NCBI GenBank assembly: GCA_040756085.1
Contig: JBFMAE010000373.1
Location: 1-23,418, forward strand
Direction of reading: 5' to 3'
DNA length: 23,418 bases
From: JBFMAE01 sp040756085
GTDB lineage: Bacteria; Desulfobacterota; BSN033; UBA1163
Shown here: one piece after another, positions 1 to 8,326 of the stretch
Position numbering within the stretch: the stretch's first letter is position 1
Layout: each line of letters begins with the position of its first letter
The notes under the pieces: generated by a model
Told to the model about the DNA's origin: nothing
What the model saw: only the letters and a program-made list of their open reading frames with translations
Databases searched by the model: none
Translations under genes and position numbers: made by a program

Positions 1-3000
1 ACGGGCCCAGAGCGCTCCTTCTTGGACGATTCGGAACTGATTGGCCATGGAGGCGAAGAAATTCTCTTTCAGATATTCCCACAAGTCCCAACGCATCCCA
101 TCCATGAGGACGAAGATTTTCTGTTCTTCTTCGGGAATCTTTACCTTCTCAAGGTCTTCGATCATCTTTGGTCTTTTCTCTTCTCCGGCTTCCCATAAAG
201 GAAGGACATTCCGGTAGAATTGAGAAAATTTCTCAGAGAAGTGATTGCATAGGTCTTCGGCCTGCTCCAATCGATCCTTTGCGGGGAGAGGAAGGATGAT
301 TTCCATCCGTTCGACACGGACCGGGAATGTGGCGAGAAGGAAAGAGAGGGGACTTAAATGCTGAATATAGAGAGATTCCCATTTCTGGAAGTCCTGAGGC
401 GGATTGGTCCGCCTTCTTTTCAGTGTAAGAAGCTTTTGGTGGAGGGTATCGTAATCTTTTAGGGCTTTGACCATCTCTGTCTGTTTCTTAATAAATCCCG
501 ACGTTCTGGAAAGGAGCTTTGGATCCTCCGAAGGAGTTACCATCCCCCCTTCCTTTTCCTCCTCTGGAACGGCCAGAAGCCTTTCGAATGTTTCCCGGAG
601 GATTGAGGGGAAGATGGTCTCACGGCGAAAGATATCGACCGCCCTCTCTTCCTCGAGAAGCTTCGAGACTTCAGGAAAGATTCCCCCTGCTTCGTCAACC
701 TCCTGAACGACTCTTTCGAAAAGGTCGGGCTCTTTCTGGTGAAGGAGCCTTGCGGCCGAAGAAAGCTCTTGAATCAAGAGATCTCCCCTCTCCTTCTTTC
801 CTTTCTGGAGAAATGGAAAGAGGGGAACAATTTGACGGGGCGGGATCCCATGTCCTTCGATCCAGAGAGAAAGAAGGAGAGCCTTTTTAAAAATCGCCTG
901 GCCTTCTTCCTGGAGAATGGGAAGGAGATGAGAGAATTCGGTCTGGATAAAGGTCAGGAATACTTCCTGCTCCTGAGTCCCAACTCCCGTCTCTCCCTTG
1001 CCGATGAAGTGGACGAAGGTTCCTTCAGAAATTTCATCCTCCTTCAGCCATTCCCGGAAAATCTTTCGGACCTGCGGAAGGCTATATTTTCGCCGGATCA
1101 GGACTCCGTAAAGCTGGTCAAGATCGCGTCTCACCACAACGATCCTTCCCTTGAAAGCCTCGTTGATCCCCTGAATGGCTAAGGGAGTCAAGACTTCGTC
1201 AAGCTTCGAGAGAAAGCCCTCTCCCTCTTCAGGCGAAAGGCTTAGAACTCTTCTGACGGCCGAAGCCTTTTCATTCTCCCCGACCTCTTCAAGCCCCTTC
1301 AGGTAAGGAAGAAGTTTCTCCTGATACGTAGGAGAGTTCAAGGCTTCGATCGTTTCCCGAATGCCGAGGTCAATCGCTTCTTCGATCTCTCTCAGGGGTG
1401 TGAACCTTGATTCCATTGTCAGAAGAAAACCGCAGGAGCAGACGGGATTGCTCTGAAGAAGTTCTGCGGAGGAGGCATTGCATTCGGAAGCAAGGACAGC
1501 CATCAGGGCGCGATCCACAAGACTGCGGTTGTGATGGACGGAGATCATTTCGAGTTGATCGAGCCTGGTGAGAAGGAGGTAGCGCCGGGAATGGCGAATC
1601 TTTTCGTAAGGAGCGAATTGTTCACCCGAACGGGCACGGCGATGGGCTTCGACATAGACCTGGATATATTTCTCCCGAAAGTCCTGAAAACGGTCGAGAA
1701 GTTTCTGAATGGCCTCGTGATCGATCGAGATATTTCCAGCTTCAAAGAAACGGAGGATTTCATTCTTTTCGTCTCTAAGGGGTCGGTAAGGGAGACGATC
1801 TGGAAGGGAGAGGCGTGGGTCGCTCAGATATTGATAGACGAAGAGAAGCCTTTCAGCATGATCGAAGAAGGCCCTCACCTCCTCCAGACGGTGAAGCTTC
1901 TGCGGGAGGAAAGGTTCCTTTGCGAGGGCCGACAAGAACCGCTCCAGTCCATCCCTTGGAGGAAAACTCACCTTCAATTCTTCCCACTGGGCGAGGACGT
2001 CTTCTACATCCCGGCGGAAAGATTCCCAGGGGAGATTCTTAAAGGCTTGAAATGAGGAGACCCACTTGAGTCTGTGGAGAAGGTTCTGGAGAGACTCGAC
2101 TTCCTTTTCCTTCCTCGATCTTATCTCTGTCCAGAGGGCTTCCTGCGAAGACAGGGTGAAAGGACCTTTTCGGAATTTTTCCGGAATGAGCGGGTGGTGC
2201 GGGATAGTTTGTCGGATTCCATCACTGAGGATCTCTCCCTTACTGATGGCTGTTACTCCTTGGAGACCGCTTCGTGAAATATCCTCCAGCCCTTTCCTTC
2301 TCTGGCCCTGGAGGACGAGGATATTTCCTGAGAAGAGGAGGGCGAAGATAAGCACCTCGAACTGATGTTTCAACAGGCCGTAGTCCCCCTTCCGGAAAGA
2401 CCAGTAGAGGGTTTCCGGAGGAAGAGGGCCTTTTTCAAGGAGAGAAAGAAAGTGCCCTGCGAGTTCATTGCTTCTCGGATCGACGTGAAGGACGTACTGG
2501 TTTCCTTTCTTCTTGATCAGGCCCATAGGCTTGAGGAGCCCTTCCAGGATTGTGCGGAGGCCGAATTTGGTCCGGTCATCCACCTCGAGCGTTCCGGTGG
2601 CAAAGAAATCTCTTAAGAGATTAGGGATTGTAGTGGGAGCCAGGGCCTCCAGGTAAGGATGGACTCTTTGGTGTTTCGGAAACCTCCGGGAAAGAAGAGG
2701 AGGAATGAATTCCTGGAGAAACTTGTCCTGGGAGAGATATCCATAGGAAGAAAGTTCCAGTTGCCTGTCGTCCCAGAGCAAAAGGCCATTGAAATAGGCC
2801 TTCGTCAGAATCTCTCCCAGTCTCTTCCTCCCATTCTGAAGGAAAGTCTGGAGGAATTCCTGTGCCTGGAGCCCGGATTCTGAAGACTCCTCCCGGGTGC
2901 GGTCGGAAAGGAGAAGGGCCGAAAGAAATTCTTTCATCCACGATTCCTCTTCTTCCTTAATCTCCGCAGGTACCCAGAAGAGAAAGAGGCCCGGATATTT

Positions 3001-4752
3001 ATTCCTGAGGTTGGGGAGAAGAAGATCGCGAAGGTGTTGATACTGCTTTTCAACCTGATGGGTGGTCCCGACGATGATGAAGAAGTCTTCCTCTGTCTGC
3101 TTCCATTCCTCGGCCAGGGCCTCTGCTTCATCAAGTAAGAATTCGTCGATCTGGCGTAAAAGAATGATTCCGCTTCGGCGCGTATACTCCCAGGAGGTCG
3201 AAATCCTCTGCTCCCTCTGTTCGGCCCATCCGACAAAAGGGAGGTGAATGGATTCAGCAAAGGGAAGGAGGCGGTCAAAGAGGCGGCGATCGCCCGGGAA
3301 GATCTCCATGATTCCCTGTTGAATCTTCCTCCGCACGATGCCAGCAATGTCAGCCCGGAGGGTGATGAAGAACTGGTCATCGAGAGGATCCTTACCGGGT
3401 GTCAGAGAAAGATGGGAGCTTTCTTTCACCAGACGCTCGAGGATGTCCCGAAAATATTGATAGTTGATCGCCGCTTCCAGATCCGTCACTCTGAAAAGGA
3501 TCATCTCTGCCATATGGCGTGCCGTATACCTGAACTTCACCGGCGAGATGGTGAACAGAATAAGGAGCTTCACCGCTTCCAGAGCCATCTTCTTCTGGTC
3601 CGGATCTTCGAAGATCCGGGGAATCTCATCCTGGTAGTAGTCGAAACCCTTCTCCACAAAGGGTTGTGTTTCTGCCATCTCCCGGATGCGGTGGAGGAAA
3701 TGATCGAAGATGGTTGATGGACCGAGAAGATCCTGAGCAGGCCTGTCAAGAAAAGAGGGAATTCCCCGGTCTGCGTCCCCTTTTAGCCTGTAATGAATGA
3801 AATCGACGATGCCACGGTGCTCGGAGAAAAGGGGCTTCAAGCGATCGAGAAGGGTAACCGTTGCAGGATGAACGGGGTAGAGCTTCAAAAACCTCGACTC
3901 ATCCACAGGAAAGGAGGGGAAATAGCGTCTGAGGGATTGGTAGATTTTACGGATCTCCTGCTCCGCTGCCGGTCGGTGACCGATCAAACGCTGGGAGACC
4001 AGCTCTTCAATGTGGGCACGGCCCAGGCTGATTCGCAGGTGATAGCGATCCTTGATCTTGTTAAAGGTGTCTTGATGGATCTCCCCTGTCTCCTCAATCC
4101 ATTCCTGAAGAGAGGCAACGACCCAAAGGGGGAAAGAGGAGGCTTCTTCTCCGAGATACTGAATAAATCGAATATCCTCTTGATAGGCATGGGCATCCGT
4201 TTTTGATCGGAGAAACTCCGAGAGTTCATCGACCAATAAGACCATCCCTGAGTAGCCAAGGCCTCTTAACTCCTTTCTGATCTCCTGAAAGGTTTCGTGC
4301 CTCGATTCCGCCCCTTCAAAAGGTTTCCCGATTTGAAGAGAAAGTTTCCGGAAGATCTCTTTGAGAAAGATGTCCTCCAGGAATTCCGTTCCCCGATGCT
4401 GGATCAGGGATATCTCAACGACGAAAAATCTGCGGGACTGAATTTCTTTTCGAAAAGGCTCAAAGGATGGCTCCTGAGAGAGCAGGGCATGCCAGGAATC
4501 AGGATAACGAAGGAGCAAACTCAGGATGCTAAGGAAGTGTGACTTTCCCGACCCAAAATGGCCTTTCAAAAAGGCTCCCTTTCCTTCAGGTTTGGAGAGA
4601 GAGTTAAAGACCATCTCCAGATTTTTCAGGACCTCCGTTGTGACGACGAAGGAGTCGAGGATCATCTGCCTGAGACTCAATTCCTCGATATCTTTCAACT
4701 GAATGACCGTCTTGATTTCAGGAATCTCAATGAGGTCTCCAACCTTGATCAA
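1..4752 (-). CDS. Giant BrxC/PglY-like P-loop ATPase fused to a PglZ-like domain (partial, 3' end beyond window)
   Basis: The minus-strand frame stays open with no stop from a TTG at 4752 to base 1, giving at least 1584 codons. The TTG overlaps the recQ stop and has an AAGGAG Shine-Dalgarno (4761-4766) 8 nt upstream; no in-frame ATG lies between it and the upstream stop at 4789-4791. Walker A GHFGSGKS is at residues 64-71 and Walker B VLLVDE at 171-176. FPLWVVASLQEW and KIKDRYHLRISL follow near 205-240, then YPVHPATVTLLDR near 290; I recognise this order from BREX BrxC/PglY (DUF6079-like) ATPases. A Cys cluster lies at C1091, C1105 and C1107. At 1545-1555 the sequence KIFVLMDGMRWD resembles the first metal-binding Asp motif of PglZ/alkaline-phosphatase-superfamily domains, and the window ends 29 residues later. 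The ATPase assignment is firm and the family inferred; the PglZ call rests on one motif and its surroundings. Likely role: phage defence. Confidence 0.8.
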   Translation of the reverse strand, partial: MIKVGDLIEIPEIKTVIQLKDIEELSLRQMILDSFVVTTEVLKNLEMVFNSLSKPEGKGAFLKGHFGSGKSHFLSILSLLLRYPDSWHALLSQEPSFEPFRKEIQSRRFFVVEISLIQHRGTEFLEDIFLKEIFRKLSLQIGKPFEGAESRHETFQEIRKELRGLGYSGMVLLVDELSEFLRSKTDAHAYQEDIRFIQYLGEEASSFPLWVVASLQEWIEETGEIHQDTFNKIKDRYHLRISLGRAHIEELVSQRLIGHRPAAEQEIRKIYQSLRRYFPSFPVDESRFLKLYPVHPATVTLLDRLKPLFSEHRGIVDFIHYRLKGDADRGIPSFLDRPAQDLLGPSTIFDHFLHRIREMAETQPFVEKGFDYYQDEIPRIFEDPDQKKMALEAVKLLILFTISPVKFRYTARHMAEMILFRVTDLEAAINYQYFRDILERLVKESSHLSLTPGKDPLDDQFFITLRADIAGIVRRKIQQGIMEIFPGDRRLFDRLLPFAESIHLPFVGWAEQREQRISTSWEYTRRSGIILLRQIDEFLLDEAEALAEEWKQTEEDFFIIVGTTHQVEKQYQHLRDLLLPNLRNKYPGLFLFWVPAEIKEEEESWMKEFLSALLLSDRTREESSESGLQAQEFLQTFLQNGRKRLGEILTKAYFNGLLLWDDRQLELSSYGYLSQDKFLQEFIPPLLSRRFPKHQRVHPYLEALAPTTIPNLLRDFFATGTLEVDDRTKFGLRTILEGLLKPMGLIKKKGNQYVLHVDPRSNELAGHFLSLLEKGPLPPETLYWSFRKGDYGLLKHQFEVLIFALLFSGNILVLQGQRRKGLEDISRSGLQGVTAISKGEILSDGIRQTIPHHPLIPEKFRKGPFTLSSQEALWTEIRSRKEKEVESLQNLLHRLKWVSSFQAFKNLPWESFRRDVEDVLAQWEELKVSFPPRDGLERFLSALAKEPFLPQKLHRLEEVRAFFDHAERLLFVYQYLSDPRLSLPDRLPYRPLRDEKNEILRFFEAGNISIDHEAIQKLLDRFQDFREKYIQVYVEAHRRARSGEQFAPYEKIRHSRRYLLLTRLDQLEMISVHHNRSLVDRALMAVLASECNASSAELLQSNPVCSCGFLLTMESRFTPLREIEEAIDLGIRETIEALNSPTYQEKLLPYLKGLEEVGENEKASAVRRVLSLSPEEGEGFLSKLDEVLTPLAIQGINEAFKGRIVVVRRDLDQLYGVLIRRKYSLPQVRKIFREWLKEDEISEGTFVHFIGKGETGVGTQEQEVFLTFIQTEFSHLLPILQEEGQAIFKKALLLSLWIEGHGIPPRQIVPLFPFLQKGKKERGDLLIQELSSAARLLHQKEPDLFERVVQEVDEAGGIFPEVSKLLEEERAVDIFRRETIFPSILRETFERLLAVPEEEKEGGMVTPSEDPKLLSRTSGFIKKQTEMVKALKDYDTLHQKLLTLKRRRTNPPQDFQKWESLYIQHLSPLSFLLATFPVRVERMEIILPLPAKDRLEQAEDLCNHFSEKFSQFYRNVLPLWEAGEEKRPKMIEDLEKVKIPEEEQKIFVLMDGMRWDLWEYLKENFFASMANQFRIVQEGALWAR

Positions 4753-7112
4753 TGTTCCATCTCCTTTGTTTTCCTTTTCGAAATCAGTTCAAGAAATAAC
4801 TTCCCATACTTCCTGAAGGTGATCTCGCCAACACCGACGATCGCCATCATCTTCTCCCGACTATCGGGAAGTCTGCTCGCCATTTCTCGCAGGGTACGGT
4901 CTTGAAAGATGCAGTAAGCAGGCAGTCCTTCGGCACGGGCGAGCTCTAATCTTAACTTTCTCAGTTGATCGAAGAGGCCTTTGTCAGGTTCACCTTCCAT
5001 CCTGCTTTCCTTGATCTCCTTTCCGGAAGGTGGAGAGAGCGGAATCTTTCCTCTTTTTTTCATGACTTCCCATCCCTGAGGGGTGAGGAGGAGAACTCTG
5101 TAATTCTTCTCTCCCAACATGGCGGACTCCTGCTTCAAATAGCCCTGGCCTAAAAGTTCCAGGATCCAATTTTCAACCTGTTCCTGGGTGAATTCAGCCA
5201 GGAGCGCGTAGGTAGAAAGCTGATCCAGTTTGAATTTACCAATTGCCTTGTCTTTAGAACCGGTCAGCATCTTTACAGCCATGCCCAGGCCAAAACGACC
5301 TTTCATGCGGGCCACGCCGCTTAAGATCTTTATGGGCAGAAGGGGATCAGACAGATTTTCCTCGGTGGTTGGCTTCACCTTCAGGTTCTCACAATGATCG
5401 CATCCCCCACAGTTGTCAGAAGGATAATATTCACCGAAATACTGAAGAAGAAATGTCCTCCGGCATCGACTTAAAGTCCCATAATCCATGATCCGGTTCA
5501 GTTTCTCAAGCTGATGGGCCTTTCTGAGTTGAAGGGTCTCGAAGTTAATGGGAAGCTCTGATGGGGTTATGCGGGAAACGAGGCGGACTCCCCTTCCACG
5601 AAAAGGAGGAATGTAGGTTCCTTCCCCCTGCCCTTCGATGTCGGCCATCAGCCTCCGGAAGGTCTCTCTGGAGAGGCGAGCCTTTTCGATCATCTCTTCA
5701 GGAAGGAACTGGATTCCCTCAAGAAGCTCTTCCTCGGTGTAATGGTCTGTCAAAATTTCCATGAAAGCAGTTTTGGATGACGACTTCTTTGAAATCCCGT
5801 TAAGGATCTCCTTCGGCGGACGCTTCAGGTAGAGTTCGGCCAGGTTCTCATAACGATGGAGGCGGTGGACCACTCCGGCCTCTTCAAGGATCTTAAGGGA
5901 AGAGGAGACAGCCATCTCCGCCACAGGGGGATTGCAGAGAAGGCCGATCTCCCGATAGGTCAGCCATATCGGATCTTCCGGTCTCTGGAGAAGGGCCTGA
6001 TAAAGGGACAGGATAACCTCCCGGTCTGGATAGCTCATTTCGATAAAGAATTCCTGAAGCCTTCGGTCCGAAGGGGAGAAGAGGAGGAGGCATGTGGATA
6101 GGTCTCCATCACGGCCGGCGCGGCCGCACTCCTGATAATAGGCCTCTATGGAACCCGGAAAGTTGTAATGCATAATAAGGCGGATGTCAGAACGGTCAAT
6201 GCCCATGCCAAAGGCATTGGTGGCCACGACGATGTTCGCCTGGCCTTCGAGAAAGGCCTCCTGGATATGGCTTCTCTCTTCCTCCTCCAGTCCAGCATGA
6301 TACCCCAGAGCCTCAATGCCCTCCCGGTCGAGACTTCGGACAATGGATTCGACTCCCTTTCGGGTTCCAGCATAGACAATGGCTCCACCCCGAAGTCTTT
6401 CGAGTCGGCCAGCAAGATGAGAGAATTTTTCTTTTGAGCTCTTCACCGGAAGGACCTCGAAGAAGAGGTTCTTTCTGTCGAAGCCAGTAATGAACAATTT
6501 CGGAGCCCGGAGTTTGAGCTGGGACACGATGTCTTCCCTCACACGATCCGTTGCCGTTGCGGTTAGGGCAATGGTCTGAGGCCTTCCCAGCCATTCCAGG
6601 GCCTGGCCAATTTTGAGATAATCCGGGCGGAAGTCATGGCCCCAGATGGAGATACAATGGGCCTCATCCACGGCTACAAGAGAGATTGGCCTTTTCTTAA
6701 GGGCCTTCAAAAAAGGGCTGCTCCTGAGACGTTCGGGAGACGCATAGATGAGCTTATAAGATCCCTCCGCAATCTTCCTCAAGGCCTCTTCCTGTTCTCC
6801 GATCCCCATGAGACTGTGCACGGAAATAGCAGGAACCTCGAAGACCCTCAAGGAATCGATCTGATCCTTCATCAATGCAATCAGCGGGGAAATGACCAGA
6901 GTAATCCCCGGAAGAACGAGTGCCGGGAGTTGATAGCAGAGGGACTTCCCTCCCCCTGTTGGCATGACCACCAGGGTCTCCTCTCCAGAGAAGATGGTTT
7001 CGAGGATCGCCTCTTGGCCCGGTCGAAACTCACGGAATCCAAAAATCTTCCCCATGAGTTCTTGAGCCTGGAAAAGGCGTTGATCGGTATTATTAGAGGA
7101 GATGTCTTGCAA
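4749..7112 (-). CDS. recQ: RecQ-family ATP-dependent DNA helicase, long variant
   Basis: This is a superfamily 2 3'-5' DNA helicase of 787 aa. Visible motifs are Walker A PTGGGKS (51-57), DEAH (149-152) in VAVDEAHCISIWGHDFRPDY, TATAT (184-188) and motif VI QECGRAGRDG (327-336). The RQC zinc site is C550, C568, C571 and C574, in CRRTFLLQYFGE and CGGCDHC. A winged-helix-like segment follows, and an HRDC-type domain occupies about 705-780. E. coli RecQ is about 610 aa; the extra length here is mainly about 200 residues between motif VI and the zinc site. The start is TTG, with GAGG 9 nt upstream and no in-frame ATG nearby. It lies 60 bp behind the TPR gene, and its TGA overlaps the TTG of the giant ATPase, so translation of the two is probably coupled. 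It may serve general repair or work with the ATPase in defence. Confidence 0.95.
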   Translation of the reverse strand: MQDISSNNTDQRLFQAQELMGKIFGFREFRPGQEAILETIFSGEETLVVMPTGGGKSLCYQLPALVLPGITLVISPLIALMKDQIDSLRVFEVPAISVHSLMGIGEQEEALRKIAEGSYKLIYASPERLRSSPFLKALKKRPISLVAVDEAHCISIWGHDFRPDYLKIGQALEWLGRPQTIALTATATDRVREDIVSQLKLRAPKLFITGFDRKNLFFEVLPVKSSKEKFSHLAGRLERLRGGAIVYAGTRKGVESIVRSLDREGIEALGYHAGLEEEERSHIQEAFLEGQANIVVATNAFGMGIDRSDIRLIMHYNFPGSIEAYYQECGRAGRDGDLSTCLLLFSPSDRRLQEFFIEMSYPDREVILSLYQALLQRPEDPIWLTYREIGLLCNPPVAEMAVSSSLKILEEAGVVHRLHRYENLAELYLKRPPKEILNGISKKSSSKTAFMEILTDHYTEEELLEGIQFLPEEMIEKARLSRETFRRLMADIEGQGEGTYIPPFRGRGVRLVSRITPSELPINFETLQLRKAHQLEKLNRIMDYGTLSRCRRTFLLQYFGEYYPSDNCGGCDHCENLKVKPTTEENLSDPLLPIKILSGVARMKGRFGLGMAVKMLTGSKDKAIGKFKLDQLSTYALLAEFTQEQVENWILELLGQGYLKQESAMLGEKNYRVLLLTPQGWEVMKKRGKIPLSPPSGKEIKESRMEGEPDKGLFDQLRKLRLELARAEGLPAYCIFQDRTLREMASRLPDSREKMMAIVGVGEITFRKYGKLFLELISKRKTKEMEH

Positions 7113-7172
7113 TTTATGAATCCTCGAACTCTGTGAAATTTCCCTTCCCTGAGTAACACCTTGGTTACTGGT

Positions 7173-8174
7173 CTAAGAGGAGTGAGGCGAGAGCACCTTT
7201 AATCTGGTGCGGATCCTCTTGATCGTTCCAAGAAGGGATTTCTGGTCCGGGTGTTGATACAGGGTTTTTTCAAGGAGGGTCAGAAACCCTCCAAGATCAC
7301 CTTGGGCTTCATAACTTTTCTCCAGGGTCTTTCGGACTACGTAATCTGAAGTATCCATTTGAAAAGCTTCCTTGAGGCAATGGATGGCCTGGTTATACTC
7401 TTTCTGGCGGTAGTAGCAGAATCCCTGCTGTTTCAGGAAATATGGATTATTGGGTTCCAGATTTGAAGCCCTCTTGTATTCTACCGCAGCCTCCTTGACC
7501 AGGCCAGCTCCCTTAAGCCTCTGCGCCAGGAGTCCGTGAAGCTGGGCGTCGTCTTTCTTCGACTCCATGCCGATGACTGCTTGGAGCTCCTTAAGAACCT
7601 GGGTTTCAGGTCGTCTGCGACTTCGTAAACGGAGGATCTCTTTTTGAACGAAGGGGTCATCCGGTGAGATTTCTTTTACCCTTTCAAGTGTCTCAAGGGC
7701 CTGATCAAATTTCTTCATCCGGTTGAGTATGAAAGCTTTCTCTTTCAGGAAAGGGAGACTTTTCGGTTTCACGACAAGAACCTTTTCCAGTTCCTGAAGG
7801 GCATTGTCAAAAAGTTTCATCTCTTTGAAAGCCCGGGCGGTTTTGAGAAACAGATAGGGTTTAGGATTCCGGGAGAAGGCTTGCCGATAACAATCGAGCG
7901 CTCTCTGGGGAGAATGTTCCTTTATGAAAAGGTCACCCAATACGGACAAAGCTTGCGGCTGCTGCGGATCACGCGCTAGGACTTCCTCGATTAGGATCCT
8001 CGCTTCGATCAAACGTCCCTGTCGGAGGTAAATATCCGCGAGGCTCGTTTTGAGGAAGGATTGTTCCGGATTTTTTTGGAGTTCGCACCGGATTTCCTCT
8101 TCTGCCGCCGAATATCTACGACTCTCTTTGAGACTCCGGATACGATCTGGTAAATAAAGTTTTTCTTGGTCCAT
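7173..8174 (-). CDS. TPR-repeat protein
   Basis: A protein of 333 aa made almost entirely of tetratricopeptide-type helical pairs, for example LADIYLRQGRLIEARILIEE, LGDLFIKEHSPQRALDCYRQ, ILNRMKKFDQALETLERV and QGFCYYRQKEYNQAIHCLKE. There is no signal peptide or membrane segment, so it is probably a cytoplasmic scaffold or adaptor. The frame is open up to a TTG at 8231, but a promoter-like pair covers 8203-8231, so that TTG would not be transcribed. The ATG at 8174 is preferred: GAAGGG precedes it and the protein then begins MDQEKLYLPD. It is the first gene of an apparent operon with recQ and the giant ATPase. A specific partner cannot be deduced; TPR proteins occur in many pathways, and a role with its neighbours is inference. 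Confidence 0.85.
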   Translation of the reverse strand: MDQEKLYLPDRIRSLKESRRYSAAEEEIRCELQKNPEQSFLKTSLADIYLRQGRLIEARILIEEVLARDPQQPQALSVLGDLFIKEHSPQRALDCYRQAFSRNPKPYLFLKTARAFKEMKLFDNALQELEKVLVVKPKSLPFLKEKAFILNRMKKFDQALETLERVKEISPDDPFVQKEILRLRSRRRPETQVLKELQAVIGMESKKDDAQLHGLLAQRLKGAGLVKEAAVEYKRASNLEPNNPYFLKQQGFCYYRQKEYNQAIHCLKEAFQMDTSDYVVRKTLEKSYEAQGDLGGFLTLLEKTLYQHPDQKSLLGTIKRIRTRLKVLSPHSS

Positions 8175-8202
8175 GAAAGGCCCTTCGGAGGAGACTGAAG
8201 AA

Positions 8203-8231
8203 ATTCTAATGAAATTGGAGGAATTATGCAA
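8203..8231 (-). promoter_or_regulatory. Sigma70-type promoter for the TPR-recQ-ATPase operon
   Basis: On the minus strand, TTGCAT (8226-8231) and TAGAAT (8203-8208, five of six consensus bases) are separated by 17 bp. The predicted start of transcription is near 8196, leaving about 22 nt of leader with GAAGGG before the ATG at 8174. The -35 box is weak. Confidence 0.5.
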
Positions 8232-8326
8232 GCGAATCCCGTCTCGCTTTCACTCCCTTAATGTCCTCTCCTTGGCTCGGAAATCGATTTCAGATTTGAT
8301 GTAGGAAACAACCAACTCAAAGCGCA

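Noticed and set aside
467..4905. Many plus-strand ORFs up to 174 codons (for example 1531-2055, 3244-3717, 3793-4206)
   Set aside because: All lie opposite the uninterrupted minus-strand frame of the giant ATPase, show no family motifs and have no ribosome-binding logic; they are antisense shadows.
7152..7169. Hairpin AGTAAC-loop-GTTACT between the TPR gene and recQ
   Set aside because: Only 6 bp with low GC and no T-run; too weak to call a terminator or processing site.
8175..8231. Longer TPR protein starting at TTG 8231
   Set aside because: A -10/-35 pair covers this stretch, so it is probably untranscribed; ATG 8174 with GAAGGG is better.
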